Assembly (NCBI GenBank): GCA_949130485.1
Contig: OX422196.1
Coordinates: 7,049,054 to 7,113,053, forward strand
Reading direction: 5' to 3'
Source of the DNA: Agelas oroides
Lineage: Eukaryota; Porifera; Demospongiae; Agelasida; Agelasidae
Length of the DNA stretch: 64,000 bases
The notes under the pieces were generated by a model. The model was given only the letters and a program-made list of their open reading frames with translations. It had not been told where the DNA came from and did not search any database. Positions 41,501 to 64,000 of the stretch are shown here, piece by piece. Both the position numbers and the translations under genes were made by a program. Every line of letters begins with the position of its first letter. Position 1 is the first letter of the stretch.

Positions 41501-43628
41501 TTGTGGCTAAGGTGTCTGACCCAGAAGTGTTGACAGTCGAAATGAGCGGGTCATTCCACAGTACCAACAGTACACTGACATATGAGGTAAAACATGTTTG
41601 AGAAATGATCATGGTGGTACCATGCATGCTTGCTGTGATACCAGTACACTTTGTTTAACTATACATAGGTCACACTGTGGGAACAAAAGCGATTCAGTGG
41701 ACAGTTTGAGTCCGGGTACACTGCTACTACTGTGGATGTAGACTTTCAGGTATAGTTGTAGCCAATACATCACATATACTGATAATTTATAAGGCTTTTG
41801 TGCAGCTATTATTGTATGGTTATACATTTTGCTCTGCTACAGGTGTGGGGAGCTGTCAGCAAATGTGTTGATCCACTTTCAGATCACCTCAAACAACCGG
41901 TATACTATACCTTAGCCTCCAGATCTGATCACTTACAGAATGGAAATGATCAGGGATGAGAGAGCATGACCTTACCTCCATGGCATGCTATATATGATGT
42001 ACGTATAGTCTTGTTCTTATTTAGGGCCATCTGCATACAAGGGTGCATGTCAGCTGTCCTCCTGGGCTCTCCCTTGCATTTGATGCTGAGATGACCAGTG
42101 AGCAGCAATCAACCCAGTACTGCCAGCCTGACAATGACATCAGCTGCTACTACTTTGACCATGGTACATTCAAGTCTTCAATTTACTTTCATGATAAAGT
42201 GTTCATGAATAAGAAGGTATACATGCTCCCCTTTCTTCCCCAACAAAACCTTGTACATGTACACACCGGAGAAATACCGGTACTCTACTAGTTTATAACA
42301 CTGATAAACAGTGTGTCTCTCTTTCTGGCAGAATTTTATCCAATATTTCAGATAATTGACTCAGTCACAGAAGAGCACACTATTTATAAGGAGCTTTACA
42401 CTTTGAGGGCAATCGCTGGAGGAACAGGACCTACTAATCTGCAGTACTTCAACCAAAGCATGTAAGAACTGTCTGTATTGGTACATACCTCCTAAGTTAC
42501 AATCTATAGAGATGTGCGATTTCTGTCATTACAGAGAATCAAGTATATGGACACCCATGAATGACAGCAAGACTGATAACATTTACCACTATGGGGACAA
42601 TGGACTCAAGTATGCTTTCCTAGTTCCTATGCAGTCTGACAGAGGTCTGGGAATGAGATTTAATCTTAATATGCAGGTGGGTGTGTGGAACAAGCAGCCC
42701 CTGTGGTGAAGTTATGCCCACCAGTGGAAGAGTGCCTGAATACTTCCTTCTCCTTGAAGCTTCCAATAGGTTTGGAATGAACATGTGCATGCAAGCAAGC
42801 ACACAGGCACACACCAACACACCAACAGACATACAAACGTACATGCATGTCCAGTGTAGCTGGTAAGGCCTAGTATTTGGCTCATTAATTTACTTTGCAG
42901 GAGAGTGGGAGAGAACAACACATACTGTGATTTTACAGTGCACTTCCTGATCCGGATTCATGGAATGGGAATGGGTTCAGTAACAGTGATAGTCACACTG
43001 CTGGTAAGCAGTTTGAATCAGCAATAAATTCCAGTACAGTGTGTTTCAGAGAATAATACCCATCTGATGTGTTTTGCTCACACTGGCGTACGTGTACAAA
43101 AACATGTTGTCCCACCATGTACTGTGTGCATTATCTATCAAGCCAGACCATCTCTCACCCTCCAGAAAAGTGAGAGAGACTTTTCTGGAGGGTGAGAGAT
43201 GGTCTGGCTTGATCGACAAGCAATAATGCACCACTCAACCCGGCCACTGTGCCCTAATACAAGCTGGCTATGTGGCAGAGAATAACTGTTCGAACTCCAG
43301 GAACATTCCAGGCCACGTGGGAAGAAGGAAAAAGGAACTGTTCCTCCTCCATGTGACTTGTATAAGAGGCTATAAGAATTTAATATATGACAATTACCTC
43401 TAGTCAGCAAGCTGGCAGACTCCTTTCTGTGGACACAGATCCATTTATTTGAGTTTCTCCTTCTCTCCTCAGTGCATTCTTGTGGTGTTTGTTGCTGTGA
43501 CATTTTGTCTGTTTGCACTGTGGCACTTCAAAGTGAAGGTCCTGTATCTCAAAGATCTCACAGAGGAAACAGGCAGAAAAATGGTCAACAGAGTGGCAGA
43601 ACAGATAAGACGTGTATATCACTCTTAA
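38579..43628 (+). CDS. CatSper channel auxiliary subunit-like membrane protein
   Basis: About 17 short exons, from a signal peptide (VKVLLALGLWFLTVGC) at 38579 to the stop at 43626-43628. The ectodomain has propeller-like blocks (DTFYQLLLPHQEYQIGSIAF, FAFTILSSEVIAIWIGF). A Cys-rich C-terminal part follows: VHVSCPPGLSLAF, FYPIFQIIDSVT, then CGTSSPCGEVMPTSGRVPEYFLLLEASNR and YCDFTVHFLIRIHG. One TM helix (CILVVFVAVTFCLFALWHF) and a short basic tail end it. The CPPG / FxPIFxIID / SPCG..PEYF order is the shared signature of the beta, gamma, delta and epsilon subunits of the sperm Ca2+ channel CatSper, single-pass proteins that cap the pore. I favour beta or epsilon but cannot decide. Intron boundaries are mostly GT..AG; several exons are shorter than 100 nt. 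Confidence 0.65.
38985..39235 (+). repeat. Possible retroposon tail in CatSper-subunit intron
   Basis: GGACGTTAAGCCGTCGGTCC followed by an (AAC)n/A-rich end at 39215-39233. Similar GACGTTAA..GGTCC 3' ends are common in invertebrate LINE/SINE families. No TSD found. Confidence 0.4.
43137..43213. repeat. Perfect 34-bp-arm hairpin
   Basis: 43137-43170 and 43180-43213 are exact reverse complements (ATCAAGCCAGACCATCTCTC.., 34 bp) with a 9-nt loop. Lies in the last intron of the CatSper-subunit gene. It does not carry the TAG(C/T)CTCG ends. Confidence 0.95.
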
Positions 43629-43782
43629 AGTGACCTTCAACCTGAACATAACATTGTGTACAATTAATATAGTCGTGTAAACAGCAACTTTGAATTATTA
43701 AAGCACAATTTTAATGTTGCAAACAAACAAACAAACACGTAACAGCTTTTTACTACCAACCAACACATTGTGACCTAATTCA

Positions 43783-55769
<11,987 letters not shown>

Positions 55770-55870
55770 GATCGAGTGTCTATACATGTACACCACGTGG
55801 GTTTCTTCGTAAAACTCCGCGACACTACACGTGGTACTCTCAAGGTCATACTCTGCTCTGTACTCAAGCC
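55770..55870. promoter_or_regulatory. Divergent promoter, CEBPZ / BPNT1
   Basis: 101 bp between opposing start codons. Two CACGTG E-boxes at 55794-55799 and 55828-55833, 34 bp apart. CACGTG is the Myc/Max site type often found at ribosome-biogenesis genes, which would fit CEBPZ. Regulation is inferred. Confidence 0.55.
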
Positions 55871-58800
55871 ATGTCTCAGGCACCGTTAATGATCCGGTTG
55901 CTCTCTGCGTCCGTGGCCGCCGCCAACAGGGCTGGGCAGATCATCAGGGACGTGATGGACAGCGGGAAGCTTGGACTTGTGCAAAAAGTGGGAAACGCAG
56001 TGTATAAGTTCCCCCCCACTGGGCCCCTCACATGCCCCTTTATAAATACTGTACCTTCTCTATACTGTATAGGGCCACGATGATCCCCAGACCGAGGCTG
56101 ATAGAAGGGCTCAGCGATGCATTGTAGCATCTCTCTCGTCTCAGTTCCCAGACATCACAATAATTGGAGAAGAGGTGGGTAGAAATTGTGGAGGGTGCCG
56201 AAACAAAATCGGGAATGAAAAGCTTGGGTTTGTGGCTACATTCAACAAAGCTGTACCAAGGGCTGCTACTTGTAGGAGCATTGCTGGAGCCTTCCAAAAT
56301 GGTAGCATAAGGCTAGGCAAAGACTTTGCAAATTATGCAAAATAATTATGGTGTGCTATGACAAATACACATGCTTTGAAGAAAAGTCTGATTTTTTGGT
56401 CTCTAAAGTTGAGAAGCATCACCCAGAACAGAATACCTGGGTTCCAGGATCTGGTGTTGTGTAGTGAACAAAATCCTGGAACATTTAATCTGGAAATTTG
56501 TCTTGATTTTTGTGCACTAGAATTGAATTGCAACACTGATCATGCCTTGATCTGCAATGGCTGACAGATTCTTATGTTCCCTCCACAGTCTCTCCCTCCA
56601 AGTGAGGAGGACCAGACGCTAGCCATCAGAGGAGATTGTGAAGAGGTTCTGAAGGAACAGTGCCCACCAGAGCTCACCGACGTGCAGGAGAAAGATGTAA
56701 GGAACACTGGCAGCTGCCATCTCAGTCCTCCTAGGCTCGTTGTCTGGCAACCAGTGTTATAGCTTAGATAACCTAGTCTCATTCCCAGACCTCACCTGAT
56801 ACATCTGGTGACTTTTGGCAGGATTTTCTGACTTCCTGAAACAGCATATGTCATTGTTTGATTTGCAGGCCTCGGGATCGGAGTGATCTAACCAAAGATA
56901 GGAGGATTCAATTAGCTATAAGAAATTTTTGCCAGGAAAAACAGTACATGGAAATACAGCTACAATCAATGTCAGGTACCTTACTAGGTACATGATGCCA
57001 CAAAATGTCAGCTGCACTCCAAAATAGATTTTAGGTATCTTACCTATATACCACGAAATGTCAGCTACTGTCAATAAATGTCAGGTACCATACCTAGAAA
57101 TGTTAGGTACATATCCTATAGCAGGTATACATGAAACTGTCAGGTATTGAAATGTCATATACATTACCTATAGCTTGAATAACACAGGAAGCTTAGTGGC
57201 CCTTCAATTGTGAACTGTCAAGCAAATTTACACATTATGTCATCGTTATGTCATCGTTATGTCATCGTTATGTCATCGTTATGTCATCGTGTTGAAGCAG
57301 CCAAGACCCCACCCAGCTTTCCAGTATTGCAACTACTACATTATGATTGGTAGTTTGGAACTTAAGTGATCGAATCCCAAACAAATCTGCTGAAAGTCAC
57401 CAGACCCTCTGTGCTCAGGTGGGGTCTGTTGAGCTAGCCAGGCTTCTCTGTTGGTAGTATACAGTGTGAGAGATGGGAGGCTAGGGTAGACGTTGAGGAG
57501 TCATTGTCTGTTCTCTGTTGTTTCAGGTGGTCGTCTGGGTGGACCCACTTGACGGCACCAATGAGTTCACAGTTGGTACGACTCACATATTGCAGTGCTG
57601 AAACATTTAGTATTTTAACTTCGTTCCCAGCCCCCCCCCCCCCCCCCCCCCCCCACCTCAAGCACTTGCAGTATGCTTGAGCTAGGGAAGGCCAGGGGAT
57701 GAGGCTTACTTTTGCAACCTTAACCTTTTGCGACCTTAACCTTTTGCAACCTTAACCTTTTGCGACCTTAACCTTTTGCGACCTTAACCTTTTGCGACCT
57801 TAACCTTTTGCGACCTTAACCTTTTGCGACCTTAACCTTTTGTGACCTTAACCTTTTGCGACCTTAACCTTTTGCAAACTTAACCTTTTGCGAACTTAAC
57901 CTTTTGCGACCTTAACCTTTTGCAACCTTATTACACCCCAAGATGCAACTTAAAGGACCCGCGTAAAATAATACGCAGGCCAGAGGAAGCATTGGACATC
58001 CAATCTGAGTTGATATTCGTTAATGGCATGGTGCACTTACCCCATGAATGAAACTTGGGTACACCAACAACTCTCCCTTCACCAGCTACACCACTGTCAC
58101 CCCTCACAGCGACTCCCGAAGCGATTTTTCCGCTTACGTGACGTCACACGTTCAATATACCTACGTATAAAATCATTGCTACGTGTATTGAGCGCGTGCT
58201 TCGGGCTAATGTAACGCACAGGTATAAAGCAGGTGAAGGCGTGCCTTGCTATTCACGATTGATAAACTGATGTCTGGCTCCTCCCTTGGGGGTAAAGCTT
58301 TTTTAAGAAACCACAAAACTCTGAACTCTAAGGCTTTCTACTTCAGGTCTTGTAGCTAAGCAGCAGCGAACTTTGTTTCCTAAGCCTACTAACAAACCTT
58401 TACCTATGTATAGCACTGAACTCTAAAGTGTTCGAGCCAAGGTAATTTGGTAAACCTGCAGCACTAACCTCCTATGAGCATCTTGGGGTGCGGTTACTTT
58501 GCTTGACCTTTTGCAAACTTAACCTTTTGTGACCTTAACCTTTTGCAAACTGAACATGATAAGATTGCGACCATTGCTGACCATATATTGTTATTACAGT
58601 AAAGACGGGGGGGGGGGGGGTGGCTAAGCATATTTGTGTTACTTACACGCAAATGAATGTTGGAGAATTCTAGTGACAATTAGACCATTAGACCAGAGGC
58701 AATAGGACTTATACTACTGCACAGTCTTGTTCCCAGACCCTCAGTATGATTCACACACGCTCTTGTGTGCATGTACTGTACCGAGGGTCTCGGAACGAGA

Positions 58801-60085
58801 CTAACTACTGCATCGGTGCATTCACAATATGAACTATCTTGAATCTTGTACAACAGATCTCTCAACACTCGAGAGGGTTAAGGTTGAATCACTGAAGAAT
58901 AATTTGCTGAAAGCTCAAAGGAATATGGTTGTATAGCCTCATTCCTATGTTTTCACCCTGTCCAGTTTTTGATCACTTATAGTATACTGTTTTTATAGCA
59001 TCGTTCCCAGGCTCCTCCGCTCCGGAACGCGAAATTGAACTTGTGCATGCGGAGAGAGCCTGGTATTTATTCTCACGTGAGAACCCTCAAAGGTAGAGAG
59101 GGGGTAGAGAGACCTTAATTGAGTGTGGGCGTACCCGAGACTCAGAACAGGAAAAAGAGCGAAGGTAGCGGCCAACTTACTACATGTATCTAGTTATCGG
59201 GGGTTGAATATCATACACACTGAGCGTTGAACGCATAGTTGGTTGAAAAATGCGCAAAACGTTGCCTTTCTGTTTAGTCCTATTTCGATTATGTCATGCT
59301 TACGTAGAAAAGATACCAGGCCCTCCACGCGTGTACAATTTGCGTTCCGGGAGAGCCTGGGAACGAGGCTACTGTTTTTACCTACTGCATGGAATGAAAC
59401 CTGGATAATGAGGACTAGGAATGAGGCTATAATTTGACGTTGTGCATGTAGCTTGCGGTAGAGGCTATAGAAATTATTCTCATTACATTTTTTGGTTTAC
59501 ATTTTCCAACTTCCTCACGCAGGTCTTGTTGAGCATGTGACTGTGCTGGTAGGAATAGCAGTGCAAGGTAGACCAGCGGCAGGTGTCATTCTTCAGCCTT
59601 TCTTTGGTGCCTCATCAGGACAGGCAGTTACTGGAAGGACGATATGGGGGATGCCCGGGCTAGGAGTGAGAGGGGCGACGCCTGTTTGCCCAGACCAAAG
59701 TGCTGCGAGAAAAGACGGCTTGAAGTTGGTGATCACAAGGTCCCACTTTTCAGAGCTTGTTGACCAAACGGTGAAGAGTATCGACCCTGCCGAGTTGCTG
59801 CGTGCTGGTGGGTGTGGCAACAAGATTCTAATGGTGCTAGAGGGAAAGGCAGATGCGTACGTGCACCCCAGTGTCGGCACAAAGAAGTGGGACACTTGTG
59901 CTGGTGAGGCTATCGTCCAAGCAGCCGGGGGGCTCGTCACAGACTTACTCGGGAGACCTCTGCCCTACGAAACGGATCCAACCAAACACAAGAACAAGAA
60001 TGGACTGATTGTCGCCATGCACAAGCCCACACACGAGGAACTGCTTAGTAAAATACCTGAAAAAGTCAAGGAAGTCTTCAGTTGA
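55871..60085 (+). CDS. BPNT1: 3'(2'),5'-bisphosphate nucleotidase 1
   Basis: Five exons. 55871 to about 55987 encodes LIRLLSASVAAANRAGQIIRDVM..GLVQK. About 56074-56174 encodes GHDDPQTEADRRAQRCIVASLSSQFPDITIIGEE. 56589-56696 encodes SLPPSEEDQ and onward. About 57525-57576 encodes VVVWVDPLDGTNEFTV. From about 59523 to the stop the product reads GLVEHVTVLVGIAV..GRTIWG..ITRSHFSELV..GGCGNKILMVLEGKADAYVHPSVGTKKWDTCAGEAI. It is about 308 aa, the usual length. GEE, DPLDGT and WDTCA are the Mg2+ and substrate ligands of the lithium-sensitive phosphatases. The enzyme removes the 3' phosphate from PAP made in sulfation, and the 2' phosphate from related nucleotides, in the cytosol. The fourth intron (57.6-59.5 kb) is packed with repeats and nested MITEs. 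Confidence 0.93.
57237..57292. repeat. 12-bp tandem repeat
   Basis: Five units of TATGTCATCGTT in a BPNT1 intron. Just upstream (56960-57180) AATGTCAGGTAC motifs recur irregularly. Confidence 0.85.
57716..57930. repeat. 16-bp tandem repeat with neighbouring poly-C
   Basis: About 13 units of TTAACCTTTTGCGACC; a further short run lies at 58503-58550. A run of about 25 C (57629-57654) sits just upstream between weak TAGCCTCG-type arms (CTTCGTTCCCAG / CAGGGGATGAGGCTT). Confidence 0.9.
58722..58803. mobile_element. 82-bp hairpin MITE with 9-bp TSD
   Basis: CAGTCTTGTTCCCAGACCCTC and GAGGGTCTCGGAACGAGACTA, perfect TSD ACTACTGCA (58713-58721, 58804-58812). The left terminal base is C instead of T. 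BPNT1 intron. Confidence 0.88.
58934..59429. mobile_element. Outer MITE interrupted by another MITE
   Basis: TAGCCTCATTCCTATG and ACTAGGAATGAGGCTA bracket the element at 58996-59371. Removing the insert leaves about 110 bp, including a GTCCAGTTTTTGATCACTT block. No TSD remains. Confidence 0.65.
58996..59371. mobile_element. 376-bp MITE with 9-bp TSD (copy B)
   Basis: Inverted copy of the element at 5148-5540. Ends TAGCATCGTTCCCAGGCTCC and GAGCCTGGGAACGAGGCTA, perfect TSD CTGTTTTTA (58987-58995, 59372-59380). Confidence 0.92.
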
Positions 60086-60368
60086 ATTGTATTTTAGACT
60101 ATATATAACTTTGGTGAGATTTATATATTGTGCTGTAGGTTTGTATTTTTTACAATTTGGTGATTAAAGAGTTTACTTACTGGTTGTGAACCAAAAGAGT
60201 TAATTTAAAACGTGGACTTGGGAAGCAATTGTGGAGTATGAAGCTACGAGTGGCGGAGGGGTTAGAGAGATTAGACAGCAGATGTGAGAGGCCACATGCC
60301 CCATCCATGGGTCTCGTGACTCAGGCGCCAACACGCAAAGAAGAGAACATGCAGTGATTCCTTCAGAC

Positions 60369-60476
60369 TAGCCTCATTCCCAGGCCTCCCCTGTTTTTGC
60401 TCTCAATTTGCGAATACACTGAAGTTGAAGTGACTGAACATATGCACAAACCAAAGAACAAAAACAGGAGGCCCTA
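60369..60476. mobile_element. MITE with deleted right terminus but retained TSD
   Basis: Left end TAGCCTCATTCCCAGGCCTCC. The right arm reads AAAAACAGGAGGCC directly joined to CTA, lacking TGGGAATGAGG. TSD CCTTCAGAC/CATTCAGAC (8 of 9). Confidence 0.8.
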
Positions 60477-60500
60477 CATTCAGACTGTATACTTTACAGA

Positions 60501-60570
60501 TAGCCTCGTTCCCAACCCCCACCCAGCTTTCCATTGCTTGAAAGCTGGGTGGGGTCTGGGAACGAGGTTA
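60501..60570. mobile_element. 70-bp hairpin MITE with 9-bp TSD
   Basis: TAGCCTCGTTCCCAACCCCC and GGGGTCTGGGAACGAGGTTA, arms over 30 bp, loop ATTG. Perfect TSD CTTTACAGA (60492-60500, 60571-60579). Lies just beyond the NOP53 stop codon. Confidence 0.92.
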
Positions 60571-60584
60571 CTTTACAGATGCAT

Positions 60585-63500
60585 TCAGCAGTAGGTTCCA
60601 TTTTTGCAAGACACTGAATCAACAAACGATTTAGTGATTAAAGGGTTACATGACAAATTATAATGTGCATAATTGGAGTCACCAGATTGGTCCTTCTTCA
60701 GGCAACCTAAAAGGAGGCAAAATTGTGACCGGTGACTACATGTACTATGTAGCCATGCAAGGTTTGGTTTTGCCAAAGATTCTAGCTGATGCGTTTCAGG
60801 TTGTGATACACACCTTGCTGATCTTTTCTCCTTCTCTTTGACCTTGTATCTTCGATGTGGCCTGTATATGAGAGTAAAACAAGATGGTTGTCTCAACAAT
60901 GGTAGCTCGCAACATGGAACAGTTACTGAGACGGCCATAGCCTGTGCTAGTACATTATTCCAGTAGCAAGGACCTACCGAACCACTTCTCTGGGTTCAAT
61001 GATGTTCCGCTTTTGTAAGCTTTTGAACCTGTCCACTGCCAGACTGCCTTCAGGCTGAAGGACAACACAAACAGTAATATAAACAAAACAGTAAACAAAA
61101 TTGTACAAACAAACAAACAAACAAATAAACAAACTAAAAACAAAAAAGGTAGTATCCCTTCTTTTTTGGTATGTATTAGTGATCTAAATGTTGTAAACCT
61201 AAAATGCAGATTAGAAAGCAGAGGAGGATGGACAAGCACTGGTGATACTAGTCTCGTGCCCAGACCCCACCTGCGAGAAGAGAGAGTCTTGGTGACATTC
61301 GGCCAATCCCTTGGGCTTCATAAATGTTGATTACATTCTGGGGAGAATTTTCCTTCCACCAATCACATTGCAGAAAACAATTTGTAGCGCAACACCGGAA
61401 ATCCTTGGCTACTTCATCACGATGACACAGCACTTCTTCGGCATGTAAATTAATTATCAGTTCTCAACTATGCATACAGCAAGCTATGAATTTTTAAATG
61501 AAGCCTGAGGAATCAGCCGAATGTCACCAGACCCTCTCCTAGTGGGTGGGGTCTGAGCACGGGACTACGGTGCTACGTGACAAGAAGGTCCATGTGCTTT
61601 CCATACTCCATGAAGAATGTGTTCTGGACTTGTGAAATGAGCCTATTATGTCCTCTCTGTCTTACTTTGAGGCAACGCAGAGAGCCCGAGATCTCGGAAC
61701 TCAGCTGGAGGTCAAGGTCAGGTGCCTCGTAGCTAACAGGAGTCAAGGAAGAGCACTTACTGTGCTAAACAAACAAGGGGTGGACCTCTGGAGTGGATAA
61801 GTGGTGCATTAAATCAACAACAAACGTCACAGCTATGAATATTGGATTTGGGGTAGGTATGAATCTTGTAACTGGGGATCCAAATTTCATAGCAACTTAG
61901 GAACCCCAGAAGCTCCTTCAAGCACAAGCCTCCTGATTAAAATGCTGGTAAGGATACGAGTGTTTTCCGAGCCTCCTAGTCTGGTAGAGAGACTGCTTCT
62001 CAGTTTCTAGTCTCCTCCTCTCCTTCTCAGCAACAGCTGCCTCCGTGTCTGTGATCTCTTTCTTGATGGATCGTAACCTAACAGAAAGATACCCTTGGCC
62101 ATAAGACTCAGACATGAGCCCTCGGTCATCACACAAGGTCACACAAACTCATGATGTCACACGGTGTCACACAAACTCATGATGTCACACGACATCACAA
62201 TCCCAATGAAAGCCTGTGCTTGTTCGTAGTCCCAGTAGCAGCACATACCTAAACACATCCTCCATCTTCATTCTATCTTCCTTCTCGGTTTGTCTCCTCT
62301 TTGCCTGAGTTAAGATAAAAGAGTCATACTTGTGCTCTGACTACAAGCAAGGAGTCACTCACTCACCTCTTCCTTCATCTCTCTAGCTTTCCTTCGCTGC
62401 TTTTTGCTCTTCCTGTCTTCAGCTCTGACTGGTCTCTTGAATGAAGGCAACTCAGCATCTCTCCCTTCCTCCTCCTCCTCCTCCTCCTCCTCCTCCTCCT
62501 CCTCCTCTTGTCCCTCACCACCAAAGAGTCCTTCGGTCATCTCTTCTAGCCACACATGCTGAAAGCAGAACAAGCGTAAGTATGAAGACAGCTAGCCTTG
62601 TACCCAAGCTGCTCGTCAAATGCAAGCGGCCTGGGTACGAGGCTAAAAGACAGCATCTTTGAACCACACATATCTCTCTGCCACACCTCTCTTTGTTGGT
62701 GGGTCATGGAGGCAAGTTGGAGCTTCTTTTCCAGCTTCTCTGCTGCTCTCAACTTCCGTTCCTCCACATCCACAGCAAGACGCAGTAGATCCTAAAGTGT
62801 CAGGAACACCATCCATTTAGTACATGTCTTGCTTCAAAGTTCAAGAGTAAAATGTCATATTCAGCTTCTGTAGATATGTCAAGGTAGCCTCATACCCAGG
62901 CCACACGGGAAGAGGAAAAAGTGCACTTTTCCTCCTCCCATGTGGCCTAGGATGCAAGGCTAAATATTGAGGTAGTTACTTAGACTATCCTTTACCAAAT
63001 CAGAAAGTAGTTATGGACTCTCTCTACCTGGTGATCCTCGAAGGTAGGATTGTAGGAGGTTCCCGGTGGAGGGGCTTCTACACTCTCTAGGGCTGAAGGT
63101 TTCATCCTCATAGTGTTAGGTATCTAAAGAACAGGGGGTGGGGGGATACGAGGGTAAGAAGCAAGGACTCATAACGCTCCACTCCTGTGATACATCAACT
63201 CGCTAAAACCAACCTAACAACTGCCTCACTTTGATAGGTTTCTTCCTGGTGACTTTCAAGTAGTGCTCGTCAGGAATATCAGCAGGCTTGGTTACTATGG
63301 AGACAGGGAGGAGGGAGCCTAAATTCTAGTGAAGGTGTCTTACACTACCATGAGACAAGGTACCTTCATTGTCAGCCCAAAGGTCTCTTGGAACAGGCTT
63401 CATCTGTAGTCTTTCCTTTGTGGCGGCCATTGTTCGTTGTTGTTGCCTTATTTGGGCATAGGTGACACTTTGGTCGTACTCATCATCACTAGAGGAGTCA

Positions 63501-64000
63501 CCAACACCAGAATCCTCAAGTGAAGCAGCTGAACCGTCTTTTAGCTTCAGCTTTCTTGATTGTGGCTTCCTTCTCTTCCGTCCTGGAAATGGTGGCACCC
63601 TTGTGTCTGGTTGGAGGTTGGCCTCTGAGCGAAGTGGTTTCAGCTTTTTTTTCCATTTTCCTCCAGTTGTCTTATCGTCACTCTCACCACCCTCTTTTGC
63701 AACAAAATATAACTCTTCATCAGCCTTTTCGGCAGCACAACCCCTGCAGGGAAATAGTTATACTGCCTTAGTCCCAGGCTCTTCCCCCCCTCCTCCCTCC
63801 CTCCTCCCTCCCCAAGAGCCTGGGTACAAGGTTTCATCTGTAGACAACTGGGGTCAAGGAACTTGATTGGCAAAAAATTGAACTTGATTGCTCCCTTCCA
63901 AAGCTTTTGAGCATTTGAATTGTAGTGAACTAGGACAATAGTAGCCAAGCCTCCTTAGTTAACTAAAAATTGCTGATCTGTCATTTGATTAGCTCTTTAA
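60585..64000 (-). CDS. NOP53: Ribosome-biogenesis protein NOP53, 5' end off window
   Basis: Minus-strand exons: ELYFVAKEGGE..VPPFPGRKRRKPQ..YDQSVTYAQ..PVPRDLWADNE (63.74-63.36 kb), VTKPADIPDEHYLKVTRKK (63.25 kb), MKPSALESVEAPPPGTSYNPTFEDHQ (63.1 kb), and VDVEERKLRAAEKLEKKLQL (62.75 kb). A Glu-rich exon with a run of about 15 Glu encoded by a CCT/AGG repeat follows (62.5-62.35 kb). Then come KEITDTEAAVAEKERRRLETEKQ..RRLGKHS (62.0 kb), YEAPDLDLQLSSEISGSLRCLK (61.73-61.67 kb), PEGSLAVDRFKSLQKRNIIEPREVVR (61.05 kb), and PHRRYKVKEKEKRSAR (60.86 kb). The PTFEDHQ, RRLG..YxAPD and RFKSLQKRNIIEPRE blocks are diagnostic for NOP53 (GLTSCR2), which recruits the exosome helicase Mtr4 to late 60S precursors in the nucleolus. 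After KEKRSAR the frame stays open for about 75 further residues to 60585, unlike the usual end close to that point, so a missed splice or a real extension is possible. Confidence 0.85.
61249..61567. mobile_element. 319-bp MITE in NOP53 intron
   Basis: TAGTCTCGTGCCCAGACCCC and GGGGTCTGAGCACGGGACTA, arms of about 50 bp, TSD TGGTGATAC/CGGTGCTAC (7 of 9). Confidence 0.85.
62593..62645. mobile_element. 53-bp hairpin MITE with 9-bp TSD
   Basis: TAGCCTTGTACCCAAGC and GCCTGGGTACGAGGCTA, TSD GAAGACAGC/AAAGACAGC (8 of 9). NOP53 intron. Confidence 0.85.
62885..62962. mobile_element. 78-bp hairpin MITE
   Basis: TAGCCTCATACCCAGGCCACA and its near inverse; the inner arms GGGAAGAGGAAAAAGTG / CACTTTTCCTCCTCCC extend the stem. 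No TSD match. NOP53 intron. Confidence 0.7.
63763..63833. mobile_element. Hairpin MITE with pyrimidine loop
   Basis: CCTTAGTCCCAGGCTCTT and AAGAGCCTGGGTACAAGG around a C/T-rich loop; lies next to a NOP53 exon. Confidence 0.6.

Noticed and set aside
42640-42660. GAGGTCTGGGAATGAGATT resembling a MITE right end
   Set aside because: It lies within a CatSper-subunit exon with no opposing arm; chance similarity.
61570-61860. Retroposon tail ending in AAATCAACAACAAAC
   Set aside because: 61674-61740 is a NOP53 exon (YEAPDLDLQLSSEI), and no TSD or repeat relatives were found.

Overview
This is a eukaryotic, metazoan window: genes have many short introns with GT..AG boundaries, and the proteins include a reticulon, a CatSper auxiliary subunit, CEBPZ/NOC1, NOP53, BPNT1, a tubulin tyrosine ligase-like enzyme and a lysosomal serine carboxypeptidase. 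Compact head-to-head gene pairs and an intronless kinase-kelch gene suggest an early-branching animal, and a sponge is my best guess. That is an inference; no ribosomal or mitochondrial marker is present.

Layout. 1-1736 is a 56-bp satellite (31 units). 2198-3652 is the 3' half of a reticulon gene (+). 4.0-13.4 kb is essentially gene-free and is a nest of foldback and hairpin transposons inserted into one another. 14.5-18.2 kb is an unrecognised small three-TM protein gene (+), converging on a TTLL15-like gene (-, 18.2-24.2 kb). Two tandem intronless F-box paralogs (+) follow at 24.6-27.8 kb. A cathepsin A-like carboxypeptidase gene (-, 27.9-38.4 kb) carries an intact Ty3/gypsy element (30.4-34.8 kb, identical LTRs) in one intron. 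A CatSper-subunit gene (+, 38.6-43.6 kb) is divergent from it. CEBPZ (-, 43.8-55.8 kb) hosts a complete kinase-kelch gene in an intron. BPNT1 (+, 55.9-60.1 kb) is divergent from CEBPZ, and NOP53 (-, 60.6 kb to the window edge) runs off the right side.

The recurrent theme is a family of hairpin elements with termini TAG(C/T)CTCGT..CCAG and CTGG..ACGAG(G/A)CTA. They range from 39 bp to over 1 kb, and at least ten are flanked by a perfect or near-perfect 9-bp target site duplication (TSD). They lie in introns and intergenic DNA, never in a recognised exon. A large foldback element with different termini also makes a 9-bp TSD. The window holds no transposase for either. Other non-autonomous families resemble pogo/Tc1 (TA TSD), piggyBac (TTAA) and hAT (8 bp). 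The genes themselves are ordinary housekeeping and ciliary/sperm genes; the unusual biology is in the mobile layer.
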